From positions 1 to 64,000 of the forward strand of contig JADLGN010000005.1 of NCBI GenBank assembly GCA_020849295.1: 64,000 nucleotides of DNA. Reading direction: 5' to 3'. Numbering within the stretch: position 1 is the first letter of the stretch; each line of letters begins with the position of its first letter. Below the pieces are notes generated by a model. That model made no database searches, was not told the origin of the DNA, and saw only the letters and a program-made list of their open reading frames with translations. Of this stretch, positions 52,499 to 61,507 are shown one piece after another. A program made the position numbers and the translations under genes. The stretch comes from Bacteroidia bacterium (GTDB taxonomy: Bacteria > Bacteroidota > Bacteroidia > NS11-12g > UBA9320).

Positions 52499-55201
52499 TT
52501 ATTTTATTTTAAAAGCATTTTCAATAATCTCTTTTTGCTCAATATTATGTAATGCATAAAATCCTGTAGCCGGTGAACTGCTTTCTGGTCTGCTTATATA
52601 ATTACTTATTTGAGAAATTTTATTACGCAACAAAAATGACAATGCCCCCATATTTTCAGGTTCTTCCTGTACCCATACAATTTTGGCATTTTTGTATATA
52701 TCAGCTAACTGTTCTATTTCAGTTTTTGGTAATGGATAAAGTTGTTCAAGTCTTGATATTAATACATTTGTTATATTTTCACTTTTTTTATAATTATTCA
52801 AATCGTAATAAATTTTGCCGCTACAAAGTATTACTTTTTTTATACTTGACGGTTTTACTGTATCGTCCATAATAATTTTTTTATACCCCGATACCGTAAA
52901 ATCATCAATAGAGCTAACACATTCGGGGTTTCTAAGCAAAGATTTTGGAGTAAAAATTATTAGAGGTTTACGATTCCCTAATTTAATCTGCATTCTTAAT
53001 GAATGAAAAAGCGAAGCTGGTGTGCTTGGATACAATACAGTCATATTGTTTGCTGCACATAGTTGTAAAAATCTTTCAATTCTTGCCGAAGAGTGTTCTG
53101 GACCTTGACCTTCGTACCCATGAGGAAGAAACATAGTAATACCGCTTTGTGCTTTCCATTTGGTATATCCACTACTTATAAATTGGTCAATAATTATTTG
53201 TGCTCCATTTGAAAAATCGCCAAACTGTGCTTCCCAAATTGTAAGAGTATTTATGCTTGTAGCACTATATCCATACTCAAAACCAAGAACAGCATATTCT
53301 GAAAGTAACGAATTGTAAATTTCAAATTTTCCATTTGCATTTTTTGTGTGTTGCAATGGGATGTACTCAAGCTCGGTATCTTCTTTTTTAATTACGGCAT
53401 GTCTGTGACTAAAAGTTCCCCTTTCTACATCTTGTCCCGTCATTCTAATATTGAAACCTTCATTAAGTAATGTACCATAAGCCATAAGTTCGCCCATTGC
53501 CCAGTCGTATCTGGCATTTTCTATCATTTTCTTTCTATCATCAAATAGTTTTACAATTTTGTTAATAGGTTTGTATTCTTGAGGAATTTCACATATCTGA
53601 TGTGCAATGTTTTCAAAAATTTCTTTAGAAACTTTAGTAGTTACGGTTTGGGTTATATCAATATCTGATACTATCTTCTTTATAGGAATATTTGTTTTAG
53701 CAGGTGTTATTCGGTTTCGTACAGTGTCAAGTTTTTCTTGAAGCATTTTTCTAAACTCAGTTTCCATTTCTTTGGCAAGTTTTGCTTCTATTTCGCCTGC
53801 ATCTTCAAGTTGTTTTATGTAAATATTTCTTGTATCGGGATGTGTACTTATTGCTTTATATAATAATGGTTGGGTAAAGCGAGGTTCATCACCTTCATTA
53901 TGCCCGTATTTGCGATATCCGAGCAAATCTATAAAAATATCTTCATGATATCTTTGTCTGTATTCTACAGCTAATTTTATTACATAAACAATGGCTTCAG
54001 GATTATCGGCATTTACATGAAATACCGGGCATTTGGTTACTTTTGCTATATCAGTACAATATATAGAACTACGTCCATCTTGATAATTAGTAGTAAAACC
54101 TATTTGATTATTTGCAACTATATGTATTGTTCCTCCGGTATTATATGCTTCGAGGCTACTCATTTGCAAGGTTTCATACACTACACCTTGCCCTGCAACT
54201 GAAGCATCTCCATGTATAAGTATAGGTATTACTTCACTTTTGTTACTATAATTATAATCGAGTTCAGCTCTTGCAATTCCTTCCACTACAGGATTTACAG
54301 CTTCCAGATGTGAAGGATTTGGGCTTAATGATACTGTTACTTCTTTATTGCCAAAAGTTTTAAATTTACTTGTAAAGCCAAGATGGTATTTTACATCACC
54401 TTCAAATAGTGCATCCTGATATGCTTTTCCTTCAAATTCTGAGAATACCTCTTCATAAGTTTTATTTAAAATGCTTGTTAATACATTTAACCTACCTCTG
54501 TGAGCCATTCCTATAATAAACAACTTGCCTCCTAGTTCGCTTCCATGATTAATTAGGGTATCAAGAGCAGGAATCAAACCTTCGAGCCCTTCTAATGAAA
54601 ATCTTTTTTGACCAACATATTTAGTATGTAAAAAATTTTCAAAAACCATAGCCTGATTTAGTTTTTCAAGAATTCTACGCTTTTGTTTTATATCAAAATT
54701 TGGAGTATTTTGTACACTTTCCATACTTACAGTAAGCCAGTTTCTTTTTTCCGGATTGAGAATATACATATATTCTACGCCAATATGGTTACAATAGGTC
54801 TTTTCGAGAAAACTAATAATATCACTTAATTTAGCCGAACCTAAACCTAGTTCTATTCCTGCTTTAAACTTTTTATTAAGGTCTTTCTGTTCTAACCCAA
54901 AGTTTTCTAAATCGAGATTTGGTTTGTATGGTCTTCTTGCTCTTACAGGATTTGTTTTAGTAAATAAATGTCCTTTAGTTCTATAACCATAATTTATAAG
55001 GTTTAAAACCTTAATTTCATCTTCCATTTCAGAAGTTGAAATGTTATTATAATTTTCATCAGACAAAGCAAGTTCAAACCCGTCAAAAAACTTTTGCCAA
55101 CCGAAGTCTAATGAATTTTTATCATTTTTATACTGATTGTATAAATTTTCTATATAGTTTATTTCAGAATTTGATAGATATGTTTTTTCTTCCATTACCA
55201 T
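52499..55201 (-). CDS. sucA: 2-oxoglutarate dehydrogenase E1 component
   Basis: The product has 900 residues. It begins with the short E1 N-terminal motif (YLSNSEINYIENLYNQYKNDKNSLD) and has the thiamine-diphosphate region GMAHRGRLNVLTSILNK, HGDASVAGQGVVYETL, NNQIGFTT, YRKYGHNEGDEPRFTQP and the C-terminal VLYPSTPASLFHSLR with ICSGKIYYDL-type strands. It decarboxylates 2-oxoglutarate and passes the succinyl group to lipoyl-E2. No sucB is adjacent, unlike the usual sucAB order. The lipA product at 29703-30575 would supply the lipoyl group. A -7 box precedes it. Confidence 0.97.
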   Translation of the reverse strand: MVMEEKTYLSNSEINYIENLYNQYKNDKNSLDFGWQKFFDGFELALSDENYNNISTSEMEDEIKVLNLINYGYRTKGHLFTKTNPVRARRPYKPNLDLENFGLEQKDLNKKFKAGIELGLGSAKLSDIISFLEKTYCNHIGVEYMYILNPEKRNWLTVSMESVQNTPNFDIKQKRRILEKLNQAMVFENFLHTKYVGQKRFSLEGLEGLIPALDTLINHGSELGGKLFIIGMAHRGRLNVLTSILNKTYEEVFSEFEGKAYQDALFEGDVKYHLGFTSKFKTFGNKEVTVSLSPNPSHLEAVNPVVEGIARAELDYNYSNKSEVIPILIHGDASVAGQGVVYETLQMSSLEAYNTGGTIHIVANNQIGFTTNYQDGRSSIYCTDIAKVTKCPVFHVNADNPEAIVYVIKLAVEYRQRYHEDIFIDLLGYRKYGHNEGDEPRFTQPLLYKAISTHPDTRNIYIKQLEDAGEIEAKLAKEMETEFRKMLQEKLDTVRNRITPAKTNIPIKKIVSDIDITQTVTTKVSKEIFENIAHQICEIPQEYKPINKIVKLFDDRKKMIENARYDWAMGELMAYGTLLNEGFNIRMTGQDVERGTFSHRHAVIKKEDTELEYIPLQHTKNANGKFEIYNSLLSEYAVLGFEYGYSATSINTLTIWEAQFGDFSNGAQIIIDQFISSGYTKWKAQSGITMFLPHGYEGQGPEHSSARIERFLQLCAANNMTVLYPSTPASLFHSLRMQIKLGNRKPLIIFTPKSLLRNPECVSSIDDFTVSGYKKIIMDDTVKPSSIKKVILCSGKIYYDLNNYKKSENITNVLISRLEQLYPLPKTEIEQLADIYKNAKIVWVQEEPENMGALSFLLRNKISQISNYISRPESSSPATGFYALHNIEQKEIIENAFKIK

Positions 55202-55204
55202 TTA

Positions 55205-55212
55205 CAAAGATA
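55205..55212 (-). promoter_or_regulatory. -7 box (TATCTTTG) for sucA
   Basis: The minus strand reads TATCTTTG, ending three bases before the ATG at 55201; an in-frame second ATG at 55195 would give a more normal leader. No -33 element is clear. Confidence 0.4.
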
Positions 55213-55287
55213 ATTGTAATTAATTTTATAGAATTGATTTAATAATTAAACTAACAATTAAACACAAAAGTTTGAAAATTTATATAA

Positions 55288-55319
55288 AAAAAAATCCCGG
55301 AACGAGCCGGGACTTTTTT
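55288..55319 (-). terminator. rho-independent terminator of the PKD protein gene
   Basis: TCCCGG at 55295-55300 pairs exactly with CCGGGA at 55307-55312 around a six-base loop. On the minus strand a run of eight T follows, correctly oriented for the gene ending at 55342. The A-run/T-run arrangement would also work on the plus strand. It insulates sucA from read-through. Confidence 0.85.
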
Positions 55320-55341
55320 AAAAATTATAATTCTATCTATG

Positions 55342-57474
55342 TTATTTTAAAAACTTGGTTATTTCTGTTTTACCATCTTGTTCTACATTTATATAGTATG
55401 TTCCTTTTGGTAATGATTCTATAAGTAAATCAACTGATTTATCTTCGCCGGGATTTGCATCGTATCTTATAAGCTCCATTCCGTTTAAGTCTTTAACTAC
55501 AATTTTTGCTGGACTTTCAGTTAGTGTAATCAATGTAATTTTTGTATCTGCAGGATTCGGATAAACTACTATTTTTTCATCAGTATCATTATCTCCTTCG
55601 CCTATCATTCTGCTGTTTCCTACAACTATATATTTACATATTGTTTTCTTGCAACCTGTTTGTGGGTCGTATGCTGTCATACATAAAACGTATTTGCCTG
55701 CAACTTTATATATGTGGTCTGAAACTCTGCCTGTACTTTCTTTAGATTTATCTCCCCAAGACCATGTATATTGAACTCCTGAAATATTTGAACCTTCAAC
55801 TACAACCTTATTTCCTGTAATTGAATAGTTGAATTCTGGTTTAAAATCTTTGCATGGATCTGTATCGGGTACATTTACTTCTATTGTAAAGCATATTGTT
55901 TTTTTGCACTTGCGTTTTGCATCATATACAGTAACACAAACTGTGTATTTACCTGATTTTTTATATACATGAACGGGGTTGCGATTTGTACTGCTTGTAC
56001 CATCGCCAAAACTCCAATTATATTGCGAACCTTTACCACCGTCAACTCCAAATTTTACTTTTGCTCCATCTATCTGAAAACTCACTTTTGGATTAAATCC
56101 TTTACATGGGTCTTGAGTATTTTTACCTTTAATTATAATTTCCTTGCAAATTGTTTTTGTACATTTTGTTTTCTTATCAGTAATTGTTACACAAACTTTA
56201 TAAGTGCCAGGTTTTTTAAAGTCAAATTTTACAAGTCTGTCACTACTTTGACCTAAATTTCCAAAATTCCATAAGAAACTAAAATGCTCGCCATAAGTTG
56301 CTTCAAATTTCACAGTAGTTCCATCAATTGAATATCCGAAGTTAGGATTGAAATCGCGGCATGAATCTTTTTCTTTAATTATTATTTCAAAACATATTGT
56401 TTTGTGGCATTTTGGTTTTGTGCTTTTGATAGCAACACAAGGTTTGTATGCCCCTGGTTTATATGTGTGTGATGTTTGAACACCCGAACCTGAAGTGCCA
56501 TCGCCAAAATACCAATAGTAAGTAAGATTAGAGCCTGAAACTCCCCAGAAAGTTACTACACCATTTTCACCTATTTTATATTCAAATTTTGGATTAAAGT
56601 CTGCACATGAGTCTATCCCTCTAACTGTAATTTCTTTGCATATAGTTTTTGTGCATTTTATATTATTTATAACTGTTGTTACTGTTACACATGGTTTGTA
56701 TGAACCTGGCTTGTACTGATGTGTACCGTATCCACTTGTAGATGTTGTATTGTCACCAAAATCCCAATTCCAACTTGTAATATTTCCTCCGCTCCAAATT
56801 GCTTTATATGTTGCTAATCCATTAGAGTCAACCTCAAAAATTACTGTAGGATTAAATTTGTCGCAAGGATTACTACTGTCTTTAACAGTTATTTCAAAAC
56901 AAATTTTCTTTTCACATTTTGGTTTTGTACTTTTAATAGTTACACATGGTTTGTAAGTTCCTGGTTTGTATTTATGTGTTCCTGTACGGTCTGTACTTGT
57001 GCTGCCATCTCCAAAATTCCAACTGTAGGTATAGCTATTGTTACTGCTTACAGATGCTTCGAAAGTTGCTGTTTGTCCATCACTTCCTAATTGCATTGAA
57101 GCTGTTGGTTTAAAGTTAGCACAAGAATCATAATTGCTGCCAACAGTAATTTGCTTGCAAACTTTTGTAGTACAAGGTTTGTTTGGATCACGTGGGTTTT
57201 TAATAATTAAATATACACAAGGCGTATAAGTGCTTGCATTGGCATATACATGGTATGGAGCTGCGTCTTTTGAATTTGAAGATCCGTCTCCGAATACCCA
57301 CTCATAACTACTTATACTTCCAGAAGAAGTTACAGAAAAATAAACTTTAGTTCCGCTAATAGTAGTTTTAATTTCAGATTTAACACTGTCGCAATAAGTC
57401 GGTTTGCCTGTTTGTGCATTAGAAAATGCTACGAATGTAAGTAGCGCAAGAATAGTAAAAATTATCTTTTTCAT
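55342..57474 (-). CDS. secreted seven-module PKD-domain protein with T9SS sorting domain
   Basis: I choose ATG 57474 (710 residues), which starts a standard signal peptide (MKKIIFTILALLTFVAFSNA-Q); an upstream frame of 16 codons is probably untranslated. Seven PKD modules follow, each with a WxFGDGxS-type strand and a YKPGxYKPCVTI strand. Cysteines recur at four places per module: before FNP, in PCVTI, and twice in KCxKTIC. The last 85 residues (VVYPNPADTKITLITLTES to GTYYINVEQDGKTEITKFLK) form a type A T9SS sorting domain. A surface adhesin or filament-like spacer is the likely role. The gene stands alone and ends in a strong terminator. Confidence 0.9.
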   Translation of the reverse strand: MKKIIFTILALLTFVAFSNAQTGKPTYCDSVKSEIKTTISGTKVYFSVTSSGSISSYEWVFGDGSSNSKDAAPYHVYANASTYTPCVYLIIKNPRDPNKPCTTKVCKQITVGSNYDSCANFKPTASMQLGSDGQTATFEASVSSNNSYTYSWNFGDGSTSTDRTGTHKYKPGTYKPCVTIKSTKPKCEKKICFEITVKDSSNPCDKFNPTVIFEVDSNGLATYKAIWSGGNITSWNWDFGDNTTSTSGYGTHQYKPGSYKPCVTVTTVINNIKCTKTICKEITVRGIDSCADFNPKFEYKIGENGVVTFWGVSGSNLTYYWYFGDGTSGSGVQTSHTYKPGAYKPCVAIKSTKPKCHKTICFEIIIKEKDSCRDFNPNFGYSIDGTTVKFEATYGEHFSFLWNFGNLGQSSDRLVKFDFKKPGTYKVCVTITDKKTKCTKTICKEIIIKGKNTQDPCKGFNPKVSFQIDGAKVKFGVDGGKGSQYNWSFGDGTSSTNRNPVHVYKKSGKYTVCVTVYDAKRKCKKTICFTIEVNVPDTDPCKDFKPEFNYSITGNKVVVEGSNISGVQYTWSWGDKSKESTGRVSDHIYKVAGKYVLCMTAYDPQTGCKKTICKYIVVGNSRMIGEGDNDTDEKIVVYPNPADTKITLITLTESPAKIVVKDLNGMELIRYDANPGEDKSVDLLIESLPKGTYYINVEQDGKTEITKFLK

Positions 57475-57569
57475 TTTTTTATTAATTAAATTCAAATAAA
57501 CTGTTTTTTCACTTTTAGACAAACATTTAAAGAAATATGTTACAACAAATTTTATTTTTTTTTAAATTA

Positions 57570-59600
57570 TTACCAAATCACACTTCTGTTTTCATTTTTA
57601 AGGTACATTTTATTGTTTTCTTTCACACTAAATGCATCATAAAATTCCTGCATATTACTCATTGGTCCTAAAATCCTAAATTTGGCTGGTGAGTGTGGAT
57701 CGGTAGCAAGTCTTTGTTTTAAAGCTTCTGGTTTTATATTGTTTTTCCAACCTTGTGCCCATGAAATAAAAAATCGTTGCTCTCCGGTAAGTCCGTCAAT
57801 AATTGGAGATTTCTTTTCATTCAACGATCTTTTGTATGCATAATAAGCTAAAGTTAAACCGCCCAAATCAGCAATATTTTCACCAAGTGTAAGCTCACCA
57901 TTCACCTTCAAAGTGTCAATTGCAACAAAATTATTGTATTGTTTTACCAATAATCCGGTTTTTTCTTTAAACAATTGTTTGTCTTTTTCTGTCCACCAAT
58001 TTACGAGATTTCCTTCGCCATCAAACTGGCATCCCTGGTCGTCAAAACCATGTGTAAGTTCGTGCCCTATAATTGCACCAATTCCTCCATAGTTGGCAGC
58101 ATCATCTGCATTAGGGTCGAAAAAAGGAGCTTGCATAATACCGGCAGGAAAAACTATTTCATTTATTGAAGGATTATAGTATGCATTTACAGTTGGAGTA
58201 GTCATTCCCCACTCAGTCCTATCAACTTCCTTCCCAATTTTTTCTATCATTATCTTATGCTTAAATTCATTGCATTTCAATACATTTTCACAATATGAAT
58301 TACCTCCAATTTCAAGTTTGCTGTAATCTTTCCATTTATCCGGATAGCCTAATTTTCTAATTATTTTATCAAGTTTTACCAAAGCTTGTTTTTTTGTGCT
58401 GTCGCTCATCCATGTTAGATTTTCTATTCTATCACGATAAACAGATGTAAGATTATCTACAAGTTTGTTTATTTTTAATTTTGCTTCTTTATTAAAATAT
58501 TTTTCAACAAACAATTTGCCAAGTGGTTCTCCAAGGCTGTTATCAGTTTGGTCTATTGCTCTTTTCCATCTCGGCTTCATTTCTTTTGTTCCTTTCAATA
58601 CTGTTTCGAAAAAATGAAAATCCTGTTTGTCAAAATCACTGCTCAAAAAACTTGATGTTGAATTAATCAATTGCCATTGAAGATAACTTTTAAGATTATT
58701 TAACTGAGAGGTATTTATTACAACATTTAGTTCGCTGAAAAAATCAATTTGTTCTACAACAATTTTTTCAAATTTTTTAGCCCCGAGTTCTGTAAAGTAC
58801 AAATCCCAATTAATGTTATTGTACTTTTTCTTAAAATCTATATAGGTCATAAGATTGTACTGTGCTTCTATATTTCTTAGCTCAAGCGAGTTCATTGCTT
58901 TAGAGGCTAACTTGGCTTCCAAATTATATACTGTTTCTGATTTTACAGATATTTCATTATTATATTTATGTACTAGTTCCATCATTTTATAAATATGGTT
59001 GTTGTATTCACCTCTTATTTTTTCATATTCGGGTTTGAAATAATAATCTTTATCCGGAAGATTAAATCCTGACTGGCTTATATATTGAATATTTTGCTTA
59101 CTGTTTTTTAAATCTGAATTGATATAAAATCCAAAAAAGCACCTTATTGAATTTTTATGAAATTTTGCAATTACCTTTATCAAATCATCAGTATTTTTAA
59201 TTGACGAAATATCATTCTGTAATTTTTTAATTGGTTCTATCCCGTTTTTGTCTGAAAGTGTGCTATCTATGGCTGTACGGTAAAAATCTCCTACAAGTTG
59301 TCTGTCAGTCCCTTTTGCTGCATTTTTATCAGATGATGCTTCATTTACAATTGCCTTTAGTTTTTCAAGATTTTTATCTTCAATTTCATTAAAACTACCC
59401 CAGCGGTTTTCAGTAGCCGGTACAGGATTATTTTTTAGCCAAACCCCATTTGCATACTCATTAAAATCATCTCCAGGAACTATGCTTGTATCCATGTATG
59501 AAATTTTGATACCCGAATTATTTGATTCCATTTTCTTATTACAACTTGTTATAACTACTGCTAATACAGCAACTGTATGAAAAATATTTGCCCTTTTCAT
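57570..59600 (-). CDS. M13 family zinc metallopeptidase (neprilysin/PepO-like) lipoprotein
   Basis: The product has 676 residues, the usual M13 length. The signal ends in a lipobox (VVITSC, Cys20), so it should be lipid-anchored. The catalytic zinc motif is IIGHELTHGFDDQG (HExxH) and the third ligand lies in GENIADLGGL; NAYYNPSINEIVFPAGI and FFISWAQGWK with the final ENRSVIW (the family ends in CxVW or similar) complete the signature. M13 enzymes cut peptides on the extracytoplasmic side. A -7 box precedes the gene. Confidence 0.95.
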   Translation of the reverse strand: MKRANIFHTVAVLAVVITSCNKKMESNNSGIKISYMDTSIVPGDDFNEYANGVWLKNNPVPATENRWGSFNEIEDKNLEKLKAIVNEASSDKNAAKGTDRQLVGDFYRTAIDSTLSDKNGIEPIKKLQNDISSIKNTDDLIKVIAKFHKNSIRCFFGFYINSDLKNSKQNIQYISQSGFNLPDKDYYFKPEYEKIRGEYNNHIYKMMELVHKYNNEISVKSETVYNLEAKLASKAMNSLELRNIEAQYNLMTYIDFKKKYNNINWDLYFTELGAKKFEKIVVEQIDFFSELNVVINTSQLNNLKSYLQWQLINSTSSFLSSDFDKQDFHFFETVLKGTKEMKPRWKRAIDQTDNSLGEPLGKLFVEKYFNKEAKLKINKLVDNLTSVYRDRIENLTWMSDSTKKQALVKLDKIIRKLGYPDKWKDYSKLEIGGNSYCENVLKCNEFKHKIMIEKIGKEVDRTEWGMTTPTVNAYYNPSINEIVFPAGIMQAPFFDPNADDAANYGGIGAIIGHELTHGFDDQGCQFDGEGNLVNWWTEKDKQLFKEKTGLLVKQYNNFVAIDTLKVNGELTLGENIADLGGLTLAYYAYKRSLNEKKSPIIDGLTGEQRFFISWAQGWKNNIKPEALKQRLATDPHSPAKFRILGPMSNMQEFYDAFSVKENNKMYLKNENRSVIW

Positions 59601-59619
59601 TATTTTTTTTAATTATCAA

Positions 59620-59627
59620 CAAATATA
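59620..59627 (-). promoter_or_regulatory. -7 box (TATATTTG) for the M13 peptidase
   Basis: The minus strand reads TATATTTG, ending 19 bases before the ATG at 59600. A -33 TTTG is not found at the expected place. Confidence 0.45.
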
Positions 59628-59694
59628 TTTTATATATAATCGTTTTTTAAAATTTTATTGATTTAAAATTATTTCTTTTGCAAATAAAAAAGTT

Positions 59695-60195
59695 TTGAAA
59701 AATATCAGTTCACATAAGATTTTTTTTTCATTAGCAATTATTGGAATAATAATACTTGCAGTAATATCGTATCTTTCGGCAAATGCTTTGAAAAACGGCA
59801 CAGATGCAAAAATAAATTCTCTTAATTTTTATCAATTTCACAACCTACTTACAAAAGGTAATTTTTTACTTTTTGTAATTCTACTTTTTGTATCAAACAT
59901 AATGTATATAAGACAAAAATATTGGGATACTTTTATATGGACAGGCTTGATTTTCCTTACATTCACTATTATAGACTGGTTTTGGCTGAGTGATATGATT
60001 TTTCATTACAAAAAGAAAAATAACCTATGGCAAGGTGAAACTAATTTGGGATATTTTGTAGGTTTTGTGTTTGCGTTTTTAAGCTTAGGTTTAATAATTT
60101 TTAATTATTTCATACTTAAAGTTTTTGTAAAAGAGAAAAAAAATAAAGATAACTTAATAAAAGAAAGTAACAATGAAATACAATCAAATAAATAA
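59695..60195 (+). CDS. small four-helix membrane protein, unknown function
   Basis: The product has 166 residues from a TTG start at 59695; there is no ATG before the first membrane helix. Four hydrophobic segments are seen (about 9-29, 51-69, 76-98, 118-142). A conserved-looking TIIDWFWLSDMIFHYKK joins the third helix to a loop. The C-terminus is basic. I do not recognise the family. Its end overlaps the start of the aminopeptidase gene by 23 bases in another frame, indicating co-translation. Confidence 0.65.
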   Translation: MKNISSHKIFFSLAIIGIIILAVISYLSANALKNGTDAKINSLNFYQFHNLLTKGNFLLFVILLFVSNIMYIRQKYWDTFIWTGLIFLTFTIIDWFWLSDMIFHYKKKNNLWQGETNLGYFVGFVFAFLSLGLIIFNYFILKVFVKEKKNKDNLIKESNNEIQSNK

Positions 60196-61471
60196 TAAAC
60201 TGTTTATTGAAAACAGAGAAAAATTTAAGAAACAATTAAAGCCAAACAGTATAGCAATTTTTACAAGTAATTACGAATATGTATGGAATGGCGATGCTTC
60301 ACATCATTTTAAGCAAAACTCTAATTTATACTGGCTTTGCGGAATTGATCAGGAAGATACTTTTTTAATAATTTTTCCAGATTGTGCTGTTGAGGAATTT
60401 AAAGAAGTTTTATTTTTAAAACAGACAAATGAAACTATTGCTGTTTGGGATGGATATAAATTTACAAAAGAGCATGCAACAGAAATTTCGGGGATTAGTA
60501 ATATATTGTGGAATGATAATTTTATTGAAAAAATAAGACCGATTGTAAATATGGCAAACACTATTTATTTGTCATTAAATGAAAATGACCGCTTCAGCTA
60601 CAAATCTCCATACAGCGAACTCGATTTTGCAAAACAAATAAAAAATAATTTTCCACTTCACCAATACGAAAGAAGCGGACCTCAATTGCAAAGACTTAGA
60701 AGTATTAAATCAGAATTTGAAATTGATTTGGTAAAAAATGCAATTAGTATATCAAAAAAAGGATTTGAAAGAATACTTAAATTTACAAAACCTGGCGTAT
60801 GGGAATATGAAATAGAAGCAGAATTAATACATGAATATCTGAGCAACCGAGCTACGGGACATTCGTTTCACCCTATTGTTGCTTCGGGGGCAAGTGCATG
60901 TGTGCTTCATTATGTAGAAAACAACAAGCAGTGCAAAGATGGTGATATTATTCTTGTAGATTGTGGAGTTGATTATGCAAATTATGCATCTGATATGACA
61001 AGAGCATTTCCTGTAAATGGCAAATTTACCAAACGCCAAAAAGATGTTTACAATGCTGTATTAAGAGTAATGCGTGGAGCTTCAAAATTACTTTTACCAG
61101 GCACTATGCTAATGGAGTATCATAAAATAGTAGGCAAAGAACTTATGGAAAAAGAACTTGTTGATTTGGGATTAATTACTATTGACGAAATAAAAAATGA
61201 AAATCCTGATTACCCGGCATATAAAAAATATTTTATGCATGGCACTTCACATTTTCTTGGAATAGACGTGCATGATTTGGGTATGAGATATGAACCTATG
61301 CAAGCCGGTAATTTATTCACATGCGAACCTGGTATTTATATCAGAGAAGAAAATCTCGGCATTCGTTTAGAAAACAATTTATTGATTACCGAAAATGGTC
61401 AGATTGATTTGATGGATGTATCTAAAATGCCTTTAGAAGTTGAAGAGATTGAAGATTTGATGAACAGATAA
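60173..61471 (+). CDS. pepP: aminopeptidase P (Xaa-Pro), M24B family
   Basis: The product has 432 residues. An N-terminal creatinase-like domain (about 1-165, with NSNLYWLCGIDQEDTFLIIFP) precedes the pita-bread domain (about 170-430). Metal ligands are visible: the aspartates in VDCGVDYANYASDMTRAF, the histidine in HGTSHFLGIDVHDLG, and the glutamates in TCEPGIYI and LGIRLENNLLI. It removes N-terminal residues before proline using two Mn ions in the cytoplasm. It is coupled to the upstream small membrane protein by a 23-base overlap. Confidence 0.95.
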   Translation: MKYNQINNKLFIENREKFKKQLKPNSIAIFTSNYEYVWNGDASHHFKQNSNLYWLCGIDQEDTFLIIFPDCAVEEFKEVLFLKQTNETIAVWDGYKFTKEHATEISGISNILWNDNFIEKIRPIVNMANTIYLSLNENDRFSYKSPYSELDFAKQIKNNFPLHQYERSGPQLQRLRSIKSEFEIDLVKNAISISKKGFERILKFTKPGVWEYEIEAELIHEYLSNRATGHSFHPIVASGASACVLHYVENNKQCKDGDIILVDCGVDYANYASDMTRAFPVNGKFTKRQKDVYNAVLRVMRGASKLLLPGTMLMEYHKIVGKELMEKELVDLGLITIDEIKNENPDYPAYKKYFMHGTSHFLGIDVHDLGMRYEPMQAGNLFTCEPGIYIREENLGIRLENNLLITENGQIDLMDVSKMPLEVEEIEDLMNR

Positions 61472-61507
61472 TTTTTAAGTTTTTTATTAATTTTATAATA
61501 TTTTTTT

